A DNA stretch of 25,667 nucleotides from CAZCGA01 sp964498075 (GTDB lineage: Bacteria; Desulfobacterota; Binatia; HRBIN30), in contig CAZCGA010000097.1 of NCBI GenBank assembly GCA_964498075.1, forward strand, positions 1-25,667, in the 5' to 3' direction. Position numbers and translations under genes: made by a program. Shown in pieces: positions 1-6,170 of the stretch; within the stretch, counting starts at the first letter, position 1, and each line of letters starts with the position of its first letter. The notes beneath the pieces are model-generated. The model did no database searches and was not told where the DNA came from. It saw only the letters and a program-made list of their open reading frames with translations.

Positions 1-461
1 AAGGCGATCGCGAGGGCCTGCTGGTGGTCGGTGAGGCCTGGGACCACGTTCTGCAGGGACGCCAGCACCCCGCGCCCGCGGTCGGCAATCCATACCAGCA
101 GTCCCGGCGCATCGAATGCGAAGGCAAAGTAGCAACCCGGTTGGTCCTGCCAGTGTCCGACGTTGTGGTCGAAGCTGTTGTTGCCGATTTCCCCGGCAAC
201 CGCCGTGAGCAAGGCGGCATCGGCTTCGGGCAAGCCGACGCTTCCAGCGTAGACAAGCAGCCTGGCGAGGCGCCCTTCGAACACATCGCGCGTCTGGCAA
301 TACTGGCTCGCATCGGGCGCCGGCAGGCCGCTGGCCGAGACGTACCACTCGATGCACTGTCGCAAGGCTTTCGGAAGCATTGGACGATCCTGACGATTTC
401 CCAGGAGGATAGCATCATTGCCTCCCTTGATAGAAGTGGTGATCTGGGAGACAAGCGGCAC
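1..461 (-). CDS. ATP-binding protein, GHKL/HATPase fold (partial, runs off left edge)
   Basis: The minus strand is open from the window edge and encodes a GHKL ATPase-like domain. The N box is EIGNNSFDHN and the G1 box is DRGRG, both needed for ATP/Mg binding in histidine kinases and anti-sigma factors. The C-terminal part with the G2 box lies outside the window. There is no sensor or phospho-acceptor region, so a stand-alone ATPase of anti-sigma or regulator type is more likely than a classical kinase. The start is uncertain. I took GTG at 461, which keeps the protein-like stretch AILLGNRQDRP. An ATG at 380 is the alternative, and the frame stays open upstream through the debris at 484-677 to the stop codon of the GST gene. 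Nothing else of its operon is visible. Confidence 0.7.
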   Translation of the reverse strand, partial: MPLVSQITTSIKGGNDAILLGNRQDRPMLPKALRQCIEWYVSASGLPAPDASQYCQTRDVFEGRLARLLVYAGSVGLPEADAALLTAVAGEIGNNSFDHNVGHWQDQPGCYFAFAFDAPGLLVWIADRGRGVLASLQNVVPGLTDHQQALAIA

Positions 462-496
462 ATAGGTCTCAGATCCCTTCGGGATGGAGCGGTGCT

Positions 497-640
497 TGCC
501 AGGGCCACCGCGACGAGGCGCGCACGCTGCTCGACGAGATCTACGGTTGCCGGTGCGCCACGACGACCTCGATGCTCTCGCGGGCGCGTGGACCCGCGAG
601 GAAGCCAAGCAGTTCGACCGCGCGTTGCGGGCGCGACGGG
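497..640 (+). pseudogene. Gene debris: adenylate-cyclase/TPR-like tail abutting a VapB-like antitoxin tail
   Basis: Two short protein-like fragments lie in different plus-strand frames. At 497-547 the frame reads QGHRDEARTLLDEIYG, which resembles the TPR tail at the C-terminus of multidomain adenylate cyclases and related ATPases. At about 547-640 another frame reads DDLDALAGAWTREEAKQFD, which resembles the C-terminal half of VapB-type antitoxins. Neither fragment has a start or a complete domain. I read the stretch as rearrangement debris between the partial ATPase and the GST gene. Both family matches are from memory and neither is strong. Confidence 0.3.
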
Positions 641-677
641 GCAGGTCTGCGAGACGCAGCCGAGCGATGCGAGTAGT

Positions 678-1280
678 CTATCCTTGCGTGATCGGGATAT
701 GCCGTGGCTGGGTGCGGACGCGGTCCAGCCAGCTGCGGATCGTCGGGTAGCGAGCGAGATCAAACCCTCCTTCGTCGGCGACATGGGTGTAGGCGAACAA
801 CGCGATGTCGGCGATCGTGTAACGCTCGCCGACGAAAAAGGTGCGGGCGGTGAGGTGGCGCTGCATGACGTCAAGGGCGGCGTAGCCGAGCTTGCGCTTG
901 GTGTCGAGCTGGGCGCGGCGCTCGTCGGTCATCTCAGAGTGCAGCCAGAAACGCACCGTCGCGATGTTGGGCTCGTGGCTGTACTGCTCGAAGCACATCC
1001 ACTGCAGCACCTGCGCGCGCGCGAGGCGATCCGTAGGAAGGAAGGGCGTACCCTCGGCGAGGTAGAACATGATGGCGTTGGACTCGGCGAGAAACTCGCC
1101 GCGCTCGGTTTCGAGCACCGGGATCCGTCCGTTCGGATTCTTCTTCAGAAACTCGGTGGTGCGGGTTTCGCCCTTGAGGATGTCCAGCTCGATGCGCTCG
1201 AACGGGATGCCGAGCTGAGTCAGCAGCAGGCGGACCTTGTAGGCATTTCCTGAAGGCAGGTAGTCGTAGAGACGCAGCAT
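678..1280 (-). CDS. Glutathione S-transferase family protein
   Basis: This is a 200-residue protein with the two-domain cytosolic GST layout. The thioredoxin-like N-terminal domain (about 1-80) begins LRLYDYLPSGNAYKVRLLL and contains the ESNAIMFYL segment that binds the glutathione gamma-glutamyl group. The helical C-terminal domain contains FFVGERYTIADIALFAY, the N-capping box/hydrophobic staple region of the fold. It would conjugate or reduce electrophiles with glutathione in the cytoplasm; the substrate cannot be told. I chose ATG 1280 because GAGGAGG lies just upstream; a GTG at 1283 would sit too close. Its 5' side is separated from the amidohydrolase gene by repeats and a gene fragment, so it is probably transcribed on its own. 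Confidence 0.92.
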   Translation of the reverse strand: MLRLYDYLPSGNAYKVRLLLTQLGIPFERIELDILKGETRTTEFLKKNPNGRIPVLETERGEFLAESNAIMFYLAEGTPFLPTDRLARAQVLQWMCFEQYSHEPNIATVRFWLHSEMTDERRAQLDTKRKLGYAALDVMQRHLTARTFFVGERYTIADIALFAYTHVADEGGFDLARYPTIRSWLDRVRTQPRHIPITQG

Positions 1281-1341
1281 CACTCCTCCTCAGCGCGGGC
1301 TGACGCCCGCAACCCAAGGTGGAAGCGGCACCGGATTCTTA

Positions 1342-1482
1342 CCCTCTCTCGTGCATCTTCTCCGCACGGGAGAGGGCAGGGTGAGGGTGCGCGGTGCTTG
1401 CCGCACGGCTGGCGAACGACGCCGTCCACCTCGTGCCCTCACCCCCACCCTCTCCCGCGCGGAAACAATGCGCGGGAGAGGG
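1342..1482. repeat. Paired-hairpin (BIME-like) repeat element
   Basis: Two 13-bp hairpins face each other. The left one pairs 1342-1354 with 1364-1376 (CCCTCTCtCGTGC against GCACGgGAGAGGG, one T-G pair). The right one pairs 1448-1460 with 1470-1482 (CCCTCTCCCGCGC against GCGCGGGAGAGGG, perfect). Inside them lie inverted AGGGTGAGGG and CCCTCACCCC tracts (about 1378-1388 and 1436-1446). The whole is a symmetrical intergenic element upstream of the GST gene. An element of the same design lies at 25272-25504. Similar CT-rich paired palindromes are common in intergenic DNA of proteobacteria. No T-run follows either stem. Confidence 0.75.
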
Positions 1483-1514
1483 AGCAGACGTGCTCTGCCT
1501 CCATCTCCAGAGAA

Positions 1515-1535
1515 ATTTTCGCGGGCCGCGAAGAT
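1515..1535. promoter_or_regulatory. Palindrome TTCGCGG-G-CCGCGAA, possible operator
   Basis: A perfect 7-bp inverted repeat with a one-base centre lies at 1518-1532, and pairing resumes at 1515-1516 with 1534-1535 after one mismatch. It lies in the intergenic region about 235 bp upstream of the GST start. The size and symmetry would suit a dimeric repressor, but no clear promoter is visible beside it, so the role is a guess. Confidence 0.25.
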
Positions 1536-1559
1536 TCTAGACATTAGTCGCTCAGACGG

Positions 1560-1649
1560 TTAGCGAACGACGCGGGACAGGCCCTTCGACAGGCTCAGGG
1601 TGTAGGTGCTGCCGAACTCGAACCAGAACTGCAGCGCGCCGGTGCTCAT
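1560..1649 (-). pseudogene. Truncated start of a 2-hydroxychromene-2-carboxylate isomerase-like (DsbA/GST-kappa) gene
   Basis: From ATG 1649 the minus strand reads MSTGALQFWFEFGSTYT. This closely resembles the first strand and active-site turn of 2-hydroxychromene-2-carboxylate isomerases of the DsbA/GST-kappa fold. After the last of these codons, at about 1600, the sequence passes straight into the palindrome at 1582-1600 and the frame ends at TAA 1560-1562. Only about 17 of some 200 expected residues remain. The rest was lost in a rearrangement whose junction coincides with the repeat. It lies between the amidohydrolase and GST genes, a setting in which such an isomerase would fit. Confidence 0.6.
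1582..1600. repeat. REP-like imperfect palindrome (CCCTTCGACAGGCTCAGGG type)
   Basis: The 19-base sequence CCCTTCGACAGGCTCAGGG is a widespread intergenic palindromic repeat in many proteobacterial genomes (from memory). Its outer CCCT/AGGG arms pair. It marks the exact point where the isomerase-like reading frame loses homology. It shares the CCCT(T)CGA opening with the two palindromes around the GIY-YIG gene at the right edge. Confidence 0.6.
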
Positions 1650-1714
1650 CGCGAGTTCTTCTAGCACAGTGACGGACGACGTGGGCGACGTTCAAACCCA
1701 CGGGCGTGCGATGC

Positions 1715-2542
1715 TCACTCCCACTTGAAGACGCGCCGGGCGTTGTCGCCCAGGTACTTCTCGAGGACACCGGGACGGAAGGGCAGGGTCTTCGCCGTCT
1801 CGACGGCACGATCGAACGGGAGGAACGGGAAGTCGGTGGCGAACATGACCTTGTCCTGGCCGCGGGTGTTCATGAACTGGATCAACTCCGGCGGCAGGTA
1901 TTTCGGAAGGTACGCCGACGTCATCATGTAGAGGTTGGGATACTTGAGCAGCAGGCGGATGGCCTCACCCCACCACGGATCGGCGCCGTGCGCCATGATC
2001 AGCACGAGGTCGGGATAGAAGAGGCAGACCTCGTCGAGGTACAGCGGACGTTGCGGCTCGGCGGGCATCGGCGGGCCGGGGATGCCGGTGTTGACCGAGA
2101 CGGCGACGCCGAGCTCGATGCACTTGCTGTAGATCGGGTAGCAGACCTTGTCGTTCGGCGGACGGTTGAACAGGAACGGCACCATGCGGATCAGCCGCAC
2201 GTCGTAGTCCCGCACCAGCCGCTCGATCGCGCGCACGGCTTCCATGCCCTGCAGCGGGTCGATCACCGCGGAGAGCAGGAAGCGGCCCGGGTACTGCGCC
2301 GCCATGTCAGCGAACGGTTGCGGATCGGCGGCGTTGATGGTGAGGATGCCGCCGGCGATGCCGGCGGCGTCCATCATGCGCACCATCTCGTCGAGCGGCG
2401 TGCCGCGTGCCAGCTCCTGCTCGCGATGGAAGTAGTCGGTGGCGACGCGCACGAGGAAGTCCGGCTGCTCGCGTTGCGCGTGCTCCGGCGTGAACGGGTT
2501 GACCCAGCAGTCGATGGCGCGAATCGCTCCGCTGTCGGACAT
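1715..2542 (-). CDS. Amidohydrolase family protein (amidohydrolase_2 type)
   Basis: This 275-residue protein has the TIM-barrel amidohydrolase pattern: an N-terminal IDCWVNPF strand, a central LIMAHGADPWWGEAIRL segment and a C-terminal MFATDFPF segment carrying the usual catalytic-type aspartate. The family hydrolyses or decarboxylates small carboxylates, often aromatic ones. The usual HxH metal pair after the first strand is absent and replaced by CWV, so metal binding may be reduced or mononuclear. ATG 2542 fits the family's N-terminus but has no convincing ribosome site. The start lies inside the extended frame of the preceding cystathionine gamma-synthase gene, so translation is probably coupled. 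It is the third gene of the thrC-CGS-amidohydrolase run. The substrate cannot be inferred. Confidence 0.85.
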   Translation of the reverse strand: MSDSGAIRAIDCWVNPFTPEHAQREQPDFLVRVATDYFHREQELARGTPLDEMVRMMDAAGIAGGILTINAADPQPFADMAAQYPGRFLLSAVIDPLQGMEAVRAIERLVRDYDVRLIRMVPFLFNRPPNDKVCYPIYSKCIELGVAVSVNTGIPGPPMPAEPQRPLYLDEVCLFYPDLVLIMAHGADPWWGEAIRLLLKYPNLYMMTSAYLPKYLPPELIQFMNTRGQDKVMFATDFPFLPFDRAVETAKTLPFRPGVLEKYLGDNARRVFKWE

Positions 2543-3770
2543 TCGGAGTGCGACAGACCTGTTCGAGTGCTTGCGCGAGGTCGGCGATGAGGTCGTCCGC
2601 GTCTTCCACCCCGACCGAATAGCGAACGAGGCTGTCCTTGATGCCCACCTGCAACCGCTCCTCGGTGGTCAGCTCGTAGAAGCTCATCAATGCGGGTTGC
2701 TCGATGAGGCTCTCGACGCCCCCGAGCGAGGGGGCGATACGCGGGAGCTTGCAAGCGTCCACCAGGCGCGATGCGGCGGCGAGGTCGCCGTGCACCTCGA
2801 ACGATACCACCCCGCCGAAGCCGTGCATCTGTCGCACCGCGATGTCGTGCTCCGGATGGCTCTTCAGGCCCGGGTAGTGCACGCGGGCGACCTTGGCGTG
2901 CGCTTCGAGAAACTCGGCGATGCGTTGCGCATTCTCGTTCTGCCGGACGACCCGCAGGGCCAGCGTCTTGATGCCGCGGATGAGCAGGTATGCTGCAAAC
3001 GGGTCGGGGACCGCACCGGTCACTCCCTGCAAATCGCGGATTGCCCCGACGAGATCGGTCCCGCCCAGCACGACGCCGGCGAGCAGATCGTTGTGCCCGC
3101 CGAGATACTTGGTGGCCGAGTGGATGACCAGGTCGATGCCGAACTCGATCGGCCGCTGGTTGATGGGCGTCGAGAAGGTCGAGTCGATGACCGTCTTGAC
3201 CCGGTGCCGCCGGCCGATGGCGGCGACGCGGTCCAGATCGAGGATGCGATTGTACGGGTTGGTGGGCGACTCGCTGAAGATCAGCCGGGTCGTCTGCCGG
3301 ACGGCTTCTTCCATGCGATCGTAGTCGCCGGCGGGAACCGTGGAGACCTCGACGCCGTAGCGGCGCAGGATCTGGTGCAAGAACTGCCGCGTACGGCGAT
3401 AGGCGTCGTCGGTGACGACGACGTGTGCGCCCTTCGACAGCATGGCGAACAGCGTCGTGGTGATCGCGGCCATGCCGCTGGCGAACAGCAGACCATCTTC
3501 CGCGCCTTCGAGCGCCGCCAGCTTGCGCTCGGCGACCCGTTGCGTCGGGTTGCCGTAGCGGCCGTACTCTTCGCGCTCGATGCGGCCCTCGAAGTGGTCG
3601 GCGATCTCGTTGGTGTCGGCGAACGTGTAGGTCGCCGTCTGGATGATCGGGGTGGTGACCGCGTTGCCGGCCTTGGTGCGGGGCTCCCCCCCGTGGACGG
3701 CTTGCGTGCTCGGCCCCACGGGCCTCGGCCCTGTGGTCGGACCTGTGGGCCGCGATTTCTCGTCGGACAC
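2307..3770 (-). CDS. Cystathionine gamma-synthase / trans-sulfuration PLP enzyme, C-terminally extended
   Basis: This is a Cys/Met-metabolism PLP enzyme of fold type I. The PLP lysine is Lys221 in HSATKYLGGHND. Other marks are the YGRYGNPT segment, the FASGMAA loop and FSESPTNPYNR. The wording (YLLIRGIKTLALRV, YPGLKSHPEHD, FGGVVSFE) is closest in memory to plant cystathionine gamma-synthases, which condense cysteine with an activated homoserine. A gamma-lyase or sulfhydrylase role is possible. GTG 3770 is chosen because GGAGG lies six bases upstream, within the last codons of threonine synthase. The natural end would be at LAQALEQV (about 2558), but no stop occurs there and the frame runs to TGA 2307 through the amidohydrolase gene. 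The last 80 or so Arg-rich residues are therefore out-of-frame coding. Confidence 0.88.
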   Translation of the reverse strand: MSDEKSRPTGPTTGPRPVGPSTQAVHGGEPRTKAGNAVTTPIIQTATYTFADTNEIADHFEGRIEREEYGRYGNPTQRVAERKLAALEGAEDGLLFASGMAAITTTLFAMLSKGAHVVVTDDAYRRTRQFLHQILRRYGVEVSTVPAGDYDRMEEAVRQTTRLIFSESPTNPYNRILDLDRVAAIGRRHRVKTVIDSTFSTPINQRPIEFGIDLVIHSATKYLGGHNDLLAGVVLGGTDLVGAIRDLQGVTGAVPDPFAAYLLIRGIKTLALRVVRQNENAQRIAEFLEAHAKVARVHYPGLKSHPEHDIAVRQMHGFGGVVSFEVHGDLAAASRLVDACKLPRIAPSLGGVESLIEQPALMSFYELTTEERLQVGIKDSLVRYSVGVEDADDLIADLAQALEQVCRTPNVRQRSDSRHRLLGQPVHAGARATRAAGLPRARRHRLLPSRAGAGTRHAARRDGAHDGRRRHRRRHPHHQRRRSATVR

Positions 3771-3771
3771 G

Positions 3772-5121
3772 TTACGCCTCCAGCAGCTTGATCTTTTCGG
3801 CGTACCGCTTGATCGCGTCGTTGACCTGGCGCACGTCGGCGGCGATCTCCACCGGGCGATTGGCGTAGGTCGAGCGCACCCCTTCGATCTGGCCGAGGTG
3901 ATAGGCGGTCTTCTGATCCGCAAACTTCAGCCCGTGGGCGGTGGAGATGACCACGACCCGCTGGTTCGAGCGGATGACCTTGCGCTCGACGAGCTTGCGC
4001 AAGACGGCGAGCGCCACGCCGGTGTGCGGGCAGTTGAACATCCCGGTGCGATCGGCGCGGGCGGCTTCATCGGCCAGCTCGGTCTCGCTCGCCTGCTCGA
4101 CCACGCCGTCGAACTCTTTGAGGACCTTGATGGCGCGCTTGTAGCTCACCGGGTTGCCGATCTGGATGGCGCTGGCGAGCGTCTTCTTGGCGGCGACCGG
4201 CGTGAACGACTCGAAGTTCTTCAGGTAGGAGAGGTACAGCGGGTTGGCGCTCTCCGCCTGCGCCACGGCGATGCGCGGCAGCTTCTGGATCAAGCCGAGA
4301 TCGCGCATCATCAGGAATCCCTTGCCGAGGGCGCTGACGTTGCCCAGATTGCCTCCCGGGATGACGATCCAGTCCGGCACCTCCCAGTCGAACTGCTGCA
4401 CCAGCTCGATCGCCACCGTTTTCTGCCCCTCGATCCGCAGGCTGTTCATCGAGTTCGCCAGGTAGACGGTCCGCAGCTTGGTGATCTCTTGCACCAGCGC
4501 CATGCAACCATCGAAGTCGGTATCGAGGCTCAGCACCAGCGCGCCGTTGGCTAACGGCTGCACCAGTTGCGCAGGCGACACCTTGTTGCGCGGCAGAAGC
4601 ACGACCGCCGGGATGCCCGCGGCGGCGCAGTAGTTGGCGAGCGCTGCGGAGGTGTCGCCGGTCGAGGCGCAGGCGATGGCGGCAATCGTCTGGCCTTCGG
4701 CGATCATTTGCTTCACGACCGACACCAGGACGGTCATTCCCAGGTCTTTGAACGACCCGGTATGGGAGTTGCCGCACTGCTTGACCCACAGGTCTTCGAC
4801 GCCCAGCAGCTTGCCGTAGCGGTCGGCCCACAGCAGATTCGTGCCGCCTTCGTACGTCGACACGATGTTCTCGTTGTCGATGAAGGGCACGACCCATTCC
4901 TTCTTCCCCCAGACACCGGAGCCGTAGGGGAACAGGTTGCGCCGGTAGCGGTCGTCGAAGAGCTGCATCCAGGCGGCCGCGGAACGGCGCTTCAGGCTGT
5001 CGACGTCATGCGCCACGTCCAGCAGATCGCTGCACGACGGGCAGCGATAGATCACCTCGAGCAGGCTGAAGTGGGTCGGGCAGCCGTTGATACATTCGAA
5101 CCAAGCGCTGAACTCGCTCAT
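3772..5121 (-). CDS. thrC: Threonine synthase
   Basis: This 449-residue enzyme is a fold-type II PLP protein that converts O-phosphohomoserine to threonine. The PLP lysine is Lys125 in HTGSFKDLG. CASTGDTSAALA and the PGGNLGNVSALGKG phosphate-binding loop are typical of the class. The N-terminus has a zinc-ribbon-like Cys pattern (CINGC then YRCPSC), as in the longer plant-like class. The start ATG 5121 has GAGGAG seven bases upstream. The stop is followed after one base by the start of the cystathionine gamma-synthase gene, so the two are translationally coupled. Both stand at the homoserine branch point to threonine and methionine. Confidence 0.95.
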   Translation of the reverse strand: MSEFSAWFECINGCPTHFSLLEVIYRCPSCSDLLDVAHDVDSLKRRSAAAWMQLFDDRYRRNLFPYGSGVWGKKEWVVPFIDNENIVSTYEGGTNLLWADRYGKLLGVEDLWVKQCGNSHTGSFKDLGMTVLVSVVKQMIAEGQTIAAIACASTGDTSAALANYCAAAGIPAVVLLPRNKVSPAQLVQPLANGALVLSLDTDFDGCMALVQEITKLRTVYLANSMNSLRIEGQKTVAIELVQQFDWEVPDWIVIPGGNLGNVSALGKGFLMMRDLGLIQKLPRIAVAQAESANPLYLSYLKNFESFTPVAAKKTLASAIQIGNPVSYKRAIKVLKEFDGVVEQASETELADEAARADRTGMFNCPHTGVALAVLRKLVERKVIRSNQRVVVISTAHGLKFADQKTAYHLGQIEGVRSTYANRPVEIAADVRQVNDAIKRYAEKIKLLEA

Positions 5122-5148
5122 GACGCACTCCTCAGGCGGAACCTAACG

Positions 5149-5170
5149 CGTGGCGGCAACCACCGCCACG
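5149..5170. other. 8-bp perfect hairpin upstream of thrC
   Basis: CGTGGCGG (5149-5156) pairs perfectly with CCGCCACG (5163-5170) around a six-base loop. It lies 28 bases upstream of the thrC start, so it would be in the thrC mRNA leader. It could influence translation or act in attenuation. No leader peptide with Thr codons is evident. Function is unproven. Confidence 0.45.
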
Positions 5171-5244
5171 CCGTCCTGGGTTGCTGTGACGCACCCAGCC
5201 CGAGATGTCAACGCTGGCCGGCCGCGCGCCTGACAACAGTCGTG

Positions 5245-5319
5245 GTCCGATCGCGGTGGTTGATCTCAGCCTCATGGCGCTGAAATCAGCCATATCGCTG
5301 AGACTGAAGGAGATCGGAC
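5245..5319. other. Nested inverted repeat, possible structured RNA or operator region
   Basis: Three sets of perfectly complementary arms are nested over 75 bases. The outer arms are GTCCGATC (5245-5252) and GATCGGAC (5312-5319). The middle arms are CTCAGC (5265-5270) and GCTGAG (5297-5302). The inner arms are ATGGC (5274-5278) and GCCAT (5289-5293). A symmetrical three-base internal loop (ctc/atc) separates the middle and inner stems, and the apical loop is ten bases. It lies in the 330-bp gap between divergent thrC and the first NHLP-clan gene, 133 bases before the latter. Either strand could be the functional one. The rest of the gap, apart from the hairpin at 5149-5170, shows nothing convincing to me. 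Confidence 0.5.
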
Positions 5320-5451
5320 GATTGAATCGAACCGACCGGATTCCGGCTGCTTATGGCGAATGATGAGACTTCGTCTCCGGTGGCGAGATGATTGCTTTGG
5401 TCGAGCGCAAGCAACGAATCCAGCATTTGGTCGGGGGAAGGGGAGGAGCTG

Positions 5452-5730
5452 ATGAGCCAACGAGCAGTTGAGGGACTGTTAGGGCGACTGGTGACGGACA
5501 GGAGGTTTCGACGACAGTTCTATCTGGAACCCGGCGCGACCTGCACGCGGGAATCCCTGGAGCTGACGATGCGGGAGCTGAGCGCGGTGCTTGCGTTGGA
5601 GGAACCGCGAATTGAGGAGTTTGCCGGATGGCTGGACGCAAAGATTGTTCGTGCGGGGGCGTCGGACAAGGACGATCTGCTGAGACGGAGGCCGGCTGCC
5701 ACGCTGATGAGTGTGGGCGCGCGTAAGTGA
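5452..5730 (+). CDS. Os1348-family NHLP-clan small protein, copy 1
   Basis: This 92-residue protein begins MSQRAVEGLLGRLVTD and continues with FRRQFYLEP, a C-R-E-S-L segment, LSAVLALEEPRIEEFAGWLD and KIVRA. It matches what I remember of the Os1348 family in the nitrile-hydratase-leader-peptide (NHLP) clan: small alpha-helical proteins related to leader regions of some RiPP precursors. No cysteine-rich core follows the helical part; the tail is SDKDDLLRRRPAAT and a basic end. ATG 5452 has GGGAGGAG directly upstream. It is a paralogue of the next gene and the most intact relative of the decayed copy at 7365-7545. No modification enzyme is encoded nearby, so a RiPP role is not supported here. 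Confidence 0.75.
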   Translation: MSQRAVEGLLGRLVTDRRFRRQFYLEPGATCTRESLELTMRELSAVLALEEPRIEEFAGWLDAKIVRAGASDKDDLLRRRPAATLMSVGARK

Positions 5731-5835
5731 GCGCCCGCGACGGCGCTCGGCAGGGGCGTCGGGGGGGCTGGAGAGACGGGCGGTTGCTGCGCGCCCGGCG
5801 GTAGGCGCTGGCGTGCGCGGCGGCGGAGAAACGGG

Positions 5836-6123
5836 ATGAGCCAGAGAGCAGTGGAGATGTTGCTAGGCCGGTTGCTGAGTGATAAGTCATTTCGGCACCG
5901 ATTCTATGAGGAGCCAGCCGCTATGTGCCGCCGCGAATCGCTGCAGGTGACTTCGTCCGAACTGGCGGCGTTGCTCGCGCTGCACGAGGCGGACATTGAG
6001 GGCTTCGCCGGGCGGCTCGATGCAAAGATCGTGCGCGCAAGCGTCAGCGGCGGCCACCATGCCGGTCGGCAGGCCGCAGGACCGAGCGAGCGCGGTTCTT
6101 CTCGAATCGGCAGAGTGAGGTGA
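5836..6123 (+). CDS. Os1348-family NHLP-clan small protein, copy 2
   Basis: This 95-residue paralogue of the gene at 5452 shares MSQRAVE-LLGRL at the N-terminus, the F-x-E-E-P-A turn, CRRESL, a leucine-rich central helix and LDAKIVRA. The C-terminal tail differs, being Gly/Ser/Arg-rich. The start ATG 5836 follows GGAGAAACGGG. Its TGA at 6121-6123 overlaps a GTG of the downstream reading frame, and the secreted-protein ATG follows 47 bases later, so both are probably on one transcript. It forms a module with the cysteine-rich secreted protein at 6171. Its cellular role is unknown. The paralogous pair and the partner arrangement are seen directly; the family name is from memory. Confidence 0.75.
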   Translation: MSQRAVEMLLGRLLSDKSFRHRFYEEPAAMCRRESLQVTSSELAALLALHEADIEGFAGRLDAKIVRASVSGGHHAGRQAAGPSERGSSRIGRVR

Positions 6124-6170
6124 TCGCGCGCGAGCGAACGGCGTGCGCCTCGAAAGGGGGGGCTTATCTC

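Noticed and set aside
24..1253. 409-codon plus-strand open frame at the left edge
   Set aside because: It is the shadow of the minus-strand ATPase fragment and the GST gene, both of which show clear family motifs; its own translation has none.
5452..6123. RiPP precursor peptides with core regions
   Set aside because: The tails are basic or polar, without a leader cleavage motif or Cys/Ser/Thr core pattern, and no modification or export enzyme lies in the window.
6120..6170. GTG start overlapping the stop of NHLP copy 2
   Set aside because: The GTGA overlap is attractive, but it would put 17 residues before the signal peptide, and the paralogous protein B aligns from ATG 6171.
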